A stretch of DNA of 15,632 bases, taken from CAYMEV01 sp964389675 [NCBI: uncultured Candidatus Sumerlaeota bacterium] (lineage in GTDB: Bacteria > CAYMEV01). This document shows positions 1-5,884 of the stretch, piece by piece. The stretch lies in the NCBI GenBank assembly GCA_964389675.1, contig CAYMEV010000021.1, positions 1 to 15,632 of the forward strand, given 5' to 3'. How positions within the stretch are numbered: the first letter of the stretch is position 1; each line of letters opens with the position of its first letter. The notes under the pieces are model-generated. The model was not told where the DNA came from. It did no database searches and was given only the letters and a program-made list of their open reading frames with translations. The position numbers and the translations under genes were made by a program.

Positions 1-549
1 AAATGGTACTATCCTTTCTTTATTGCCCTTGCCGTAAAGGCGGATGAAATTCTCATTAAAATCGATCTGGCTCATCCTGAGATTAATCAGTTCGGAAACG
101 CGAAGCCCACTTGAATACATCAATTCAAGCATTGCTTTGTCCCTGATGCCAACAGGGGTTTCAGGGCATGAATCTATAAGAGCATCAATCTGTGCAATGC
201 TAAGGCAGCTTGGCAAATTTTTTCTGACCTTGGGAAAATCAATATTATCAAATGGATTACTTGATATATGGGATTTTGAGCACAGGAAATCATAAAACTT
301 TCTGAGAGAGCTTATTTTCCTTGATATGCTGCTTCGTGAAACCTTGTTCTTATTGAGGAATATTAGATATTCGTAAATATTGTCCTTATTCAGCTCTAAA
401 TAATCAAAAGCCCTGTTTTTCCTGCCAGAAAAGAAACTGTAGAAGAGATTTATGTCATTGATGTAAGCAGACTGAGTATTATCGGATAATCCTCGTTCGA
501 ACATCAGGTAGTTCGAAAACAATCTAATTATGTCTTCATAGGGTTTCAT
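1..549 (-). CDS. XerC/XerD-type tyrosine recombinase, partial (C-terminus off window)
   Basis: Reading the minus strand from an ATG at 549-547 gives 183 uninterrupted codons running off the left edge. Residues 1-90 form the SAM-like N-terminal DNA-binding domain seen in Xer proteins (start MKPYEDIIRLFSNYL, then a helix rich in SRKISSLRKFYDF). The catalytic domain starts near residue 115. YSSGLRVSEL at 145-154 carries the first catalytic Arg (R150), and YGKGNKERIVPF at 172-183 carries the beta-hairpin Lys (K174). The remaining catalytic residues (H, R, H/W, Tyr) would lie outside the window. The family cuts and rejoins DNA through a tyrosine, typically to resolve chromosome dimers at dif. XerC cannot be told from XerD, or from a phage-type integrase, on this fragment. 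An in-frame TAA lies six codons upstream with no other start between, and the Shine-Dalgarno is weak. Some Arg codons are CGA/CGC, unlike the AGG/AGA-only tuf. Confidence 0.9.
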   Translation of the reverse strand, partial: MKPYEDIIRLFSNYLMFERGLSDNTQSAYINDINLFYSFFSGRKNRAFDYLELNKDNIYEYLIFLNKNKVSRSSISRKISSLRKFYDFLCSKSHISSNPFDNIDFPKVRKNLPSCLSIAQIDALIDSCPETPVGIRDKAMLELMYSSGLRVSELINLRMSQIDFNENFIRLYGKGNKERIVPF

Positions 550-756
550 ACTGCCATTACAAACTTATCACAAACCATCTGGAATGTCTATATTTTAATA
601 GCATATCAGGCATAAGCGATTTTTAGCCATAAGATACAGCTTAAGAAGTATTTCAGATATGCAGGTATCAGTATTTTTTTTGCAGGCAAATATGTTTAGC
701 AACACTGCTGAAATAATTACGATAATATCATTAAAAAGAGATAAAGGAGCGGTAAA
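550..756. other. Divergent intergenic region between recombinase and T3SS-like operon
   Basis: These 207 bases separate two divergently transcribed genes and should contain promoters for both. I see no convincing sigma-70 pair. GATAAT at 721-726 could be a -10 for the rightward operon, but no good -35 lies 16-18 bases upstream. A near-direct repeat, GGCATAAG then GCCATAAG, lies around 609-635 and may be chance. No tRNA, no ORF with a ribosome binding site and no repeat array was seen. Confidence 0.4.
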
Positions 757-1053
757 ATGAAAGTTTCTATGGATTCACAGAATATTATGGCATCCATTCA
801 ACAGATGCAGGCTTCAGGTTCAAAGGGGGCAGACGCCGGGAAATTCGATTCAATTATGGAAGAGATACAGAAGGGCGAGCTGGATGAAGGGAAAATAAGG
901 GATTTTACAACAAATTCATCAGGCCTGAGCAATGAGCAGTATCTTATTCTCCAGAGAGAAATGCAAAAACAGAATGAGCTGTTTTCAACATTGTCCAACA
1001 TTATGAAAAATCGGCACCAGACTATTCAGAATACTATTCAGAACATTAAATAA
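757..1053 (+). CDS. Small helical protein resembling T3SS inner-rod/needle subunit
   Basis: This 98-residue protein has no signal peptide or membrane segment. Its start is fixed by AAAGGAG at 743-749, seven bases before the ATG. The N-terminal half is polar and flexible. The C-terminal 40 residues are strongly helical: LSNEQYLILQREMQKQN, then ELFSTLSNIMKNR, ending in TIQNTIQNIK. The pattern of two C-terminal helices with LxxQ, followed by a polar turn and a final hydrophobic-spaced helix, resembles PrgJ/YscI/EscI inner-rod proteins and, less closely, PrgI/YscF needle subunits. These polymerise in or on the type III secretion basal body. Similarity was judged by eye, so function is inference. 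The next gene encodes a TPR protein like T3SS chaperones, 14 bases downstream, which supports the idea. An unrelated small coiled protein is the main alternative. The last codons contain a 12-bp tandem repeat. Confidence 0.8.
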   Translation: MKVSMDSQNIMASIQQMQASGSKGADAGKFDSIMEEIQKGELDEGKIRDFTTNSSGLSNEQYLILQREMQKQNELFSTLSNIMKNRHQTIQNTIQNIK

Positions 1054-1067
1054 GGGGAGATGCTGTC

Positions 1068-1487
1068 ATGAGTGAAAAAAACAAAAGCCTTACCAAGGAA
1101 TCGAAACAGGTTCTCTGCGAGCTTGGATACTATTATATAAATAATAAGGATTATGATAAGGCAATGGCTATATTCAACAGCCTTATCATAATAGACGATC
1201 AGCTTCCTTTCAGGTACGGACTGGCTAATCTGTTCTTTGCCAAGGCTGACTATGATAAAGCCATCGAGATCTGTGAGGATATACTTGATGATTACCCTGA
1301 GGATATAACTGCGAAGCTTATTATGGCTGAAAATCTAATCTTTGCTGACAGGGACAGGAAGGCAAATGATATTCTCGACAGGGTTCTAAGTACAGATCTG
1401 GATGATGACTCGAGGAATCTCGCACTTAATCTTAAGAAGAGCATTCAGCAGGGACTGTCGGGCTTTGCAGCCAGATCAGGCAAATAA
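1068..1487 (+). CDS. TPR-repeat protein, candidate T3SS chaperone (SycD/YscG-like)
   Basis: The 139 residues form about three tetratricopeptide repeats: roughly 14-44 (LGYYYINNKDYDKAMAIF), 47-77 (YGLANLFFAKADYDKAIEI) and 81-115, followed by a C-terminal helix. The G-Y/A-F-Y-A spacing typical of TPRs is visible in the first two. There is no signal peptide or membrane helix, so the protein should be cytoplasmic. Size and repeat number match class II T3SS chaperones such as SycD/LcrH, and the YscG/PscG proteins that hold needle subunits. General TPR scaffolds cannot be excluded. The ribosome binding site AGGGGAG (1053-1059) overlaps the stop codon of the preceding gene, which suggests co-translation. 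The inferred role is to keep the product of the 757-1053 gene, or an unseen secreted partner, soluble. Confidence 0.85.
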   Translation: MSEKNKSLTKESKQVLCELGYYYINNKDYDKAMAIFNSLIIIDDQLPFRYGLANLFFAKADYDKAIEICEDILDDYPEDITAKLIMAENLIFADRDRKANDILDRVLSTDLDDDSRNLALNLKKSIQQGLSGFAARSGK

Positions 1488-1508
1488 TCTGTTATAAAGG
1501 GAAGTTCT

Positions 1509-1835
1509 TTGATAAAGATCAATCCACATAATAAGCCGTTAAATATTGATAACCCGACAGAGGTTTCAAAAAGGCAAAACGAGAAATTTGAAGCCAGTCT
1601 CAGGCCGGAACCCAGTGACAACGCCTACAGCAGAGAGAATCTTGTAGATACAATCAAAAACTCCAAATCTATTGAAGATGCTGTAAAGGCAATATCTAAT
1701 GATGTGGTAGAGAGTTTTTTTAAAAGCAACAAGCTTTTCGCAAATGAGGACTTTGTTGCCAGAGTTAAAGATGAGCTTGTTAAGTATTTTAAGGATGATC
1801 CTTTTGCTCAGGAAATTTTGCACTCACTGAAATAA
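1509..1835 (+). CDS. Unrecognised 108-residue protein, third gene of T3SS-like operon
   Basis: I do not recognise the family. The start is a TTG (1509) preceded by AAAGGGAAG; the first ATG downstream would lose a large part of the protein. Residues 1-40 are polar, Asn/Pro/Glu-rich and probably disordered (starting MIKINPHNKPLNIDNP). Residues 41-108 look like a compact all-helical domain: ENLVDTIKNSKSIEDAVKAI, then DVVESFFKSNKLFANEDF, then ARVKDELVKYF and a final DPFAQEILHSLK. There are no cysteines, membrane segments or signal peptide. It begins 21 bases after the TPR gene and is the last gene before an AT-rich terminator-like hairpin. Operon position suggests a partner of its neighbours, such as a co-chaperone, regulator or secreted factor; this is context only. 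Confidence 0.75.
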   Translation: MIKINPHNKPLNIDNPTEVSKRQNEKFEASLRPEPSDNAYSRENLVDTIKNSKSIEDAVKAISNDVVESFFKSNKLFANEDFVARVKDELVKYFKDDPFAQEILHSLK

Positions 1836-1872
1836 TTTTATTCACAAATTTACAGGATTCGAATAATTTAAT

Positions 1873-1911
1873 AAAAATACAGGGTATTTTTGTATTTTTT
1901 TTATTTTTTAT
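1873..1911 (+). terminator. AT-rich hairpin with T tract after the T3SS-like operon
   Basis: AAAAATAC (1873-1880) and GTATTTTT (1884-1891) are perfectly complementary around a three-base AGG loop, followed by a run that is almost all T to about 1911. It lies 37 bases after the stop of the 1509-1835 gene and before the tRNA cluster, as expected for an intrinsic terminator. The stem has only one G-C pair, so it would be weak. Confidence 0.5.
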
Positions 1912-1941
1912 TTGACATTTTGTTTTATTAAAGTACTTTAT
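1912..1941 (+). promoter_or_regulatory. Candidate sigma-70 promoter upstream of the tRNA-tuf operon
   Basis: A perfect -35 TTGACA sits at 1912-1917. The best -10 is TACTTT (1934-1939, spacer 16), a weak match that keeps the key T, A and final T. Transcription would start about 100 bases before tRNA-Tyr. The -35 abuts the T tract of the preceding terminator. Confidence 0.4.
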
Positions 1942-2018
1942 GTTTTCTACAAAAAGTAGAGGTCTTTGACTATATTTGATATTGTTGGGAAATTACGGTG
2001 TTTGATGCATTTAGCTAT

Positions 2019-2024
2019 TATAAT
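2019..2024 (+). promoter_or_regulatory. Candidate -10 box (TATAAT) immediately upstream of tRNA-Tyr
   Basis: A consensus TATAAT lies 29 bases before the first base of tRNA-Tyr, which suits a stable-RNA promoter with a short leader. No recognisable -35 is found 16-18 bases upstream; TTGATG at 2002 is too close. It may act as a second promoter beside the one at 1912. Confidence 0.4.
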
Positions 2025-2053
2025 TTTCCATCTGTGATTCAGGTTTAAAAATT

Positions 2054-2136
2054 GGGCGAGTGTCCGAGTGGTTAAAGGAGACGGGCTGTAAACCCGTTGG
2101 CGTCAGCCTACATAGGTTCAAATCCTATCTCGCCCA
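2054..2136 (+). tRNA. tRNA-Tyr (GTA)
   Basis: A class II cloverleaf. Acceptor GGGCGAG pairs with CTCGCCC, with discriminator A at 2136. Anticodon stem ACGGG/CCCGT encloses loop CTGTAAA, giving anticodon GTA. A long variable arm (GGC...GCC) and a T arm ATAGG-TTCAAAT-CCTAT follow. The 3' CCA is not encoded. It is the first gene of the tRNA-tuf operon. Confidence 0.97.
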
Positions 2137-2148
2137 TTTGGAATATCC

Positions 2149-2222
2149 GCGGGAATAGCTCAATTGGCTAGAGCATCAGCCTTCCAAGCTGAGGGTTGCG
2201 GGTTCGATTCCCGTTTCCCGCT
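2149..2222 (+). tRNA. tRNA-Gly (TCC)
   Basis: Acceptor GCGGGAA pairs with TTCCCGC, with discriminator T. Anticodon stem TCAGC/GCTGA encloses loop CTTCCAA, giving anticodon TCC. T arm GCGGG-TTCGATT-CCCGT. The 3' CCA is not encoded. It lies 12 bases after tRNA-Tyr, in the conserved Tyr-Gly-Thr-tuf order. Confidence 0.97.
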
Positions 2223-2224
2223 TT

Positions 2225-2297
2225 GCCCGCGTAGCTCAGTAGGTAGAGCGCTTCCATGGTAAGGAAGAAGTCATCGGTTCAATTCCGATCGTGGGCT
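2225..2297 (+). tRNA. tRNA-Thr (GGT)
   Basis: Acceptor GCCCGCG pairs with CGTGGGC (one G-T pair), with discriminator T at 2297. Anticodon stem CTTCC/GGAAG encloses loop ATGGTAA, giving anticodon GGT. T arm ATCGG-TTCAATT-CCGAT. It starts two bases after tRNA-Gly, so both must be released by processing of one transcript. The 3' CCA is not encoded. Confidence 0.97.
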
Positions 2298-2314
2298 TGG
2301 AACAAAAAGAATTT

Positions 2315-2330
2315 AATATAAATTTATATT
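2315..2330. repeat. 16-bp perfect AT palindrome before tuf
   Basis: AATATAAATTTATATT reads the same on both strands and lies between tRNA-Thr and the tuf ribosome binding site (GGAGG at 2341-2345). It could fold as a weak AU hairpin or be a processing or cleavage site. In AT-rich DNA, chance is a real possibility. Confidence 0.4.
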
Positions 2331-2357
2331 TATCAAAAAGGGAGGAATTGTTAGAAA

Positions 2358-3551
2358 ATGGCAAAGAAAAAATTTGACAGGACAAAGCCCCATGTCAATA
2401 TAGGGACTATTGGCCATATAGATCATGGTAAAACTACCCTGACTGCAGCTATTACTAAAGTCCTTGCGCAAAAGGGTTTTGCCAAGTTTAAGAAATTTGA
2501 TGAAATTGATAATGCTCCTGAAGAAAAAGCAAGGGGCATCACGATTGCTACAGCTCATATTGAATATGAGACAGATAACAGGCATTATGCACATGTAGAC
2601 TGCCCGGGACACCAGGACTACGTTAAGAATATGATCACAGGCGCCGCTCAGATGGATGGTGCCATTCTTGTCGTAAGCGCAAATGATGGCCCGATGCCTC
2701 AGACAAGGGAGCATATACTGCTTGCAGCACAGGTCGGGGTTCCCAATATGGTAGTTTTTATGAACAAGGTGGATATGGTAGATGACCCTGAACTGCTGGA
2801 CCTGGTTGAGATGGAGGTCAGAGAGCTCCTGTCCAACTATGATTTTCCCGGGGATGATATTCCCTTTGTCAGGGGTTCAGCCCTGAAGGCCCTTGAAGCA
2901 GAGTCAGCAGAAGGCCCTGAGACAGAATGCATTATTGAGCTTATGCAGGCTGTTGACAGCTATATTCCTACGCCTGCAAGGGATGTTGATAAAAACTTCC
3001 TTATGCCAGTTGAAGGTGTCTTCACCATTTCCGGCAGAGGTACTGTTGCTACCGGAAGGGTTGAAAGGGGTATTGTAAAGGTTAATGAAGAGATTGAGAT
3101 CGTAGGTATCAAGGAAACAAGGAAAACTGTCGTTACTGGAGTTGAAATGTTCAATAAGACCCTGGACGAAGGAAGGGCAGGGGATAATATAGGCGTACTG
3201 CTGAGGGGTATCAGAAGGACTGAGATAGAGAGGGGAATGGTTCTCGCAAAACCGGCGACCATCACACCTCATAGAAAGTTCAAGGCTAAGCTCTATGCCC
3301 TTACAAAGGAAGAGGGCGGAAGGCATACACCTTTCTTCTCAGGATACAGGCCTCAGTTCTTTTTCAGGACTACTGACGTTACAGGAACACTCACGCTGCA
3401 GGAAGGTACCGAGATGGTTATGCCTGGCGACGATGTAAACTGTATCGTTGAGCTTATCACACCCATAGCAATGGAGAAGAACCTGAAGTTCGCTATCAGG
3501 GAATCAAACAGGACAGTTGCATCCGGGTTTGTTGATGAAGTAATTGACTGA
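2358..3551 (+). CDS. tuf: Translation elongation factor EF-Tu
   Basis: This GTPase delivers aminoacyl-tRNA to the ribosomal A site. The protein is 397 residues, the normal length. Domain 1 (about 1-200) has P-loop GHIDHGKT at 19-26, switch I ARGITI at 58-63, switch II DCPGH at 81-85 and NKVD at 136-139, plus GSALKAL. Domains 2 and 3 follow, with the conserved [13 protein letters not shown] and the C-terminal [13 protein letters not shown] region. Two changes sit at the active site: Gln86 follows catalytic His85 where Ala is usual, and Ile21 replaces the usual Val in the P-loop. The ribosome binding site GGAGG (2341-2345) lies 12 bases before the ATG, a slightly long spacer. All 22 Arg codons are AGG (18) or AGA (4). 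It follows three tRNA genes and overlaps the ribosome binding site of rpmG at its stop, fitting one transcript. Confidence 0.98.
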   Translation: MAKKKFDRTKPHVNIGTIGHIDHGKTTLTAAITKVLAQKGFAKFKKFDEIDNAPEEKARGITIATAHIEYETDNRHYAHVDCPGHQDYVKNMITGAAQMDGAILVVSANDGPMPQTREHILLAAQVGVPNMVVFMNKVDMVDDPELLDLVEMEVRELLSNYDFPGDDIPFVRGSALKALEAESAEGPETECIIELMQAVDSYIPTPARDVDKNFLMPVEGVFTISGRGTVATGRVERGIVKVNEEIEIVGIKETRKTVVTGVEMFNKTLDEGRAGDNIGVLLRGIRRTEIERGMVLAKPATITPHRKFKAKLYALTKEEGGRHTPFFSGYRPQFFFRTTDVTGTLTLQEGTEMVMPGDDVNCIVELITPIAMEKNLKFAIRESNRTVASGFVDEVID

Positions 3552-3561
3552 GGACAGATAA

Positions 3562-3714
3562 ATGAGAGAGATTATCTCGCTTCAGTGTACTGAATGCAAA
3601 AATAAGAATTACATGACTACGAAAAACAAGAAGACAAATACTGACAAGCTTGAGATAAAAAAATACTGCAAGTTTGACAGGAAGCATACATTACACAAAG
3701 AAGCAAAGAAATAA
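3562..3714 (+). CDS. rpmG: 50S ribosomal protein L33
   Basis: This 50-residue protein starts [12 protein letters not shown] and ends [11 protein letters not shown], the standard L33 pattern near the ribosomal E site. The zinc-type form normally has two CxxC pairs. Here the first is intact (C9, C12), but the second reads YCKFD, with C36 kept and Asp39 in place of the fourth Cys. Metal binding may be lost or use the Asp. The ribosome binding site GAGGA (3550-3554) overlaps the tuf stop codon, with a seven-base spacer, so translation is probably coupled to tuf. Placement between tuf and tRNA-Trp/secE is common in bacteria. Confidence 0.96.
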   Translation: MREIISLQCTECKNKNYMTTKNKKTNTDKLEIKKYCKFDRKHTLHKEAKK

Positions 3715-3725
3715 GCAGATTAGAC

Positions 3726-3799
3726 AGGTCAGTAGCTCTAACTGGTAGAGCGCCGGACTCCAAATTCGGATGTTGGGGGTTCGAATCCTCCCTGGCCTG
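3726..3799 (+). tRNA. tRNA-Trp (CCA)
   Basis: Acceptor AGGTCAG pairs with CTGGCCT (one T-G pair), with discriminator G, the Trp identity base. Anticodon stem CCGGA/TTCGG encloses loop CTCCAAA, giving anticodon CCA. T arm GGGGG-TTCGAAT-CCTCC. The 3' CCA is not encoded. It lies between rpmG and secE, a widespread arrangement, and must be excised from the mRNA-bearing transcript. Confidence 0.97.
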
Positions 3800-3829
3800 T
3801 ATTTTATGCATTTTGGAGGGAAAGTAGAT

Positions 3830-4111
3830 TTGACTTTTTTAAATAAATCACTGCAGTTTCTTAAAGATGTTAAGTCAGAACTGAAAAAGGTCACATGGCC
3901 CACTAAGAATGAGACCATTAATACTACTATTATAGTTATTATAGGTGTACTGATTTTATCTGTCTTTCTATCTATTGTAGATACGATTCTTTCAGCATAT
4001 GTAAGATGGTCATTAAATGCAAATACCAGCTCTTTCATACTGTCGATCGGGATTATTGCTGTTTTGATTTCGGGCTTTCTTCTTTTTAGATGGCTTAAGA
4101 AGAAGCGTTGA
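3830..4111 (+). CDS. secE: Preprotein translocase subunit SecE
   Basis: SecE clamps SecY in the inner-membrane Sec translocon. I place the start at a TTG (3830), nine bases after GGAGGG (3815-3820), giving 93 residues. Longer in-frame starts at 3770 and 3806 fall inside or directly after tRNA-Trp and lack a ribosome binding site. Residues 8-27 form the conserved amphipathic helix (FLKDVKSELKKVTWPTKNE). Residues about 30-56 form the conserved membrane segment ending near SIVDTILSAYV. Unusually, a second hydrophobic segment follows at about 68-86 (SFILSIGIIAVLISGFLLF), ending in a positively charged RWLKKKR tail. Most short SecE proteins stop after the first segment, and the extra segments of E. 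coli SecE are N-terminal. It is followed 27 bases later by nusG, the usual pair. Confidence 0.93.
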   Translation: MTFLNKSLQFLKDVKSELKKVTWPTKNETINTTIIVIIGVLILSVFLSIVDTILSAYVRWSLNANTSSFILSIGIIAVLISGFLLFRWLKKKR

Positions 4112-4138
4112 TAAAAAAAACTGTTGGAGAACTTAAAT

Positions 4139-4687
4139 ATGTCTGAAATGAAATGGTATGCTTTGTATGTTGTATCAGGGCTGGAAGAGCAGGCAAAAAG
4201 AAATATTGAGAAATCCGTTGAAAACTACAAGGTTGCTGATAAAGTCGGCCAGATCCTTATCCCCAAACAGACTCAGATTCAGATAAAGAAGGGGAAAAGA
4301 CAGTCTGTTGAAACCAATCTTTTCCAGGGTTATATACTTATCCAGGCCGATCTCGACAAAGAGCTTATACATATCATCAAGAACTCTCCCAAGGTCAAGA
4401 AGTTTGCCGGGACATTTGATAATCCGATACCCCTGGAGGATTCAGAGGTTGATAAGCTGCTGAAGCGTTCAGAAAAGAAGACAAAGGAATCTGTTTCGGA
4501 AATAGACCTTATAAAAGGAGAAGAAGTAAAGATTATTGTGGGGCCTTTTACGGACTTTACCGGAACGATTGATGAGATAAACCTTGAAAAATCATCACTG
4601 AAGGTATTGGTTAGGATATTTGGGAGAGCTACTGCAGTTGATCTAAAATTTGATCAGGTCGTAAAGCTTTCTGAATTAAAAGAATAA
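4139..4687 (+). CDS. nusG: Transcription termination/antitermination protein NusG
   Basis: NusG binds RNA polymerase and links it to Rho or to the ribosome. The protein has 182 residues. The NGN domain spans about 1-110 (MKWYALYVVSGLEEQAKRNI near the start, NLFQGYILIQAD in the middle). A charged linker follows, then a KOW domain at about 125-180 with GEEVKIIVGPFTDFTGTIDE and VRIFGRATAVDLKFDQV. I chose ATG 4139, eight bases after GGAGA (4126-4130). An in-frame TTG at 4124 would put that ribosome binding site inside the coding region. There is no large insert between the domains. It is co-directional with secE and rplK, as in most bacteria. Confidence 0.97.
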   Translation: MSEMKWYALYVVSGLEEQAKRNIEKSVENYKVADKVGQILIPKQTQIQIKKGKRQSVETNLFQGYILIQADLDKELIHIIKNSPKVKKFAGTFDNPIPLEDSEVDKLLKRSEKKTKESVSEIDLIKGEEVKIIVGPFTDFTGTIDEINLEKSSLKVLVRIFGRATAVDLKFDQVVKLSELKE

Positions 4688-4712
4688 AAAAAACAAGGAG
4701 TGATTTGAAACT

Positions 4713-5138
4713 ATGGCCAAGAAACTAATAGCGCAAGTCAAGCTTCAGATCCCTGCTGGGAAGGCTGATCCGTCTCCGCCTGTTGGACCAGCGCTTGGTC
4801 AGCATGGTGTTAATATCCCTGGTTTCTGCAAAGAATTCAATGCAAAAACCAAGGATGAGGCAGGGATGATTATCCCGGTTGTGATCAGCATCTATCAGGA
4901 CAAGAGCTTTACTTTTATTACAAAGACACCGCCAGCTGCTGTTTTATTAAAGAAAGCGGCAAATCTTGTAAAAGGATCATCAGAACCAAAACTTAATTAT
5001 GTGGCAACAGTACCGAAGCAAAAAGCTATAGAGATAGCAAACCTCAAGATGAAGGACCTGAATGCAAAGGATATTGAGGGAGCTTTCAGAATGATCGAGG
5101 GTACTGCAAAAAGCATGGGAATCAAGATTGAAGGTTAG
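4713..5138 (+). CDS. rplK: 50S ribosomal protein L11
   Basis: L11 sits at the base of the L7/L12 stalk in the GTPase-associated centre. The 141 residues match the normal length. The N-terminal domain has [20 protein letters not shown] and [15 protein letters not shown], and the rRNA-binding C-terminal domain has the usual [20 protein letters not shown] pattern. The Pro-rich segment contacted by thiostrepton is intact. The ribosome binding site AAGGAGTGA lies about nine bases before the ATG. Only 25 bases separate it from nusG, leaving no room for a separate leader or an L1-binding hairpin of the E. coli kind directly upstream. Confidence 0.98.
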   Translation: MAKKLIAQVKLQIPAGKADPSPPVGPALGQHGVNIPGFCKEFNAKTKDEAGMIIPVVISIYQDKSFTFITKTPPAAVLLKKAANLVKGSSEPKLNYVATVPKQKAIEIANLKMKDLNAKDIEGAFRMIEGTAKSMGIKIEG

Positions 5139-5152
5139 CGAGGTATTATATT

Positions 5153-5860
5153 ATGAGTAAATTACCAAAGAAAAGAAAGGAAATACTTGAAAAGATCCCT
5201 GAGGATAAGAAAACCTTCGAGCTTGAAGAAGCACTGCAGTTTATTAAGGAAAATTCCTTTGCAAAATTCGATGAGACCATTGAGGTTGCTATCAGGCTTA
5301 ATGTTGACCCGAGGCATGCCGACCAGATGGTAAGGGGATCTGTTGTGCTTCCTCACGGGACCGGCAAAACCAAGAAGGTACTTGTCCTTACTGCGGGAGA
5401 GAAGGAAGCAGAAGCAAAAGATGCAGGGGCTGACTATGTTGGGCTTGATGATTATGTTGAACAGATTAAAAACGGCTGGCTTGATTTTGATTCCGTCATT
5501 GCCACGCCTGACGTTATGGGAAAGATAAAGGTCCTTGGCAAGATACTGGGTCCAAGGAAACTCATGCCTAACCCCAAAACAAATACTGTAACATTTGATG
5601 TAAAGGGAGCCATTTCCGATGTTAAAAAGGGTATGATTGAGTTCAGGGTAGATAAAGGAGCTAATATTCATGGAATTATCGGAAAGAAAAGCTTTGATCT
5701 TGAGAAATTGAAAGAAAACCTCAGAGTCTTTATAGAAGCCATTGTCAAAGCAAAACCCGCATCTTCAAAAGGACGGTATATAAGGTCTTTCACCCTGTCT
5801 TCAACTATGGGGCCGGGATTAAAAGCTGATCCGGTAAAGATCATGAATGAATTTAAATAA
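5153..5860 (+). CDS. rplA: 50S ribosomal protein L1
   Basis: L1 forms the mobile stalk by the E site and in many bacteria represses its own operon. The 235 residues match the family length. Recognisable segments are [49 protein letters not shown] and [18 protein letters not shown], in the usual order for the two-domain L1 fold. GAGG at 5140-5143 lies nine bases before the ATG. It starts 14 bases after rplK, so the pair is co-transcribed. Confidence 0.98.
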   Translation: MSKLPKKRKEILEKIPEDKKTFELEEALQFIKENSFAKFDETIEVAIRLNVDPRHADQMVRGSVVLPHGTGKTKKVLVLTAGEKEAEAKDAGADYVGLDDYVEQIKNGWLDFDSVIATPDVMGKIKVLGKILGPRKLMPNPKTNTVTFDVKGAISDVKKGMIEFRVDKGANIHGIIGKKSFDLEKLKENLRVFIEAIVKAKPASSKGRYIRSFTLSSTMGPGLKADPVKIMNEFK

Positions 5861-5884
5861 TTTTAATACTGTGAGGCATTTGCA

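Noticed and set aside
44-295. 83-codon plus-strand ORF at the left edge
   Set aside because: It is antisense to the recombinase catalytic domain, which has clear motifs on the minus strand; there is no ribosome binding site.
1-2053. Integrated mobile element or genomic island at the tRNA cluster
   Set aside because: The recombinase has Xer rather than phage-integrase features in the visible part, points away from the tRNAs, and no repeated tRNA 3' end or att-like direct repeat was seen nearby.
3770-3829. Longer N-terminus for SecE starting at 3770 or 3806
   Set aside because: The first start lies inside tRNA-Trp and the second directly after it without a ribosome binding site; GGAGGG points to the TTG at 3830.
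4124-4138. TTG start for NusG five codons upstream
   Set aside because: The ribosome binding site GGAGA would fall inside the coding region; ATG 4139 has a correct eight-base spacer.
5162-5671. 169-codon minus-strand ORF
   Set aside because: It is the antisense shadow of rplA, with no ribosome binding site or recognisable domain.
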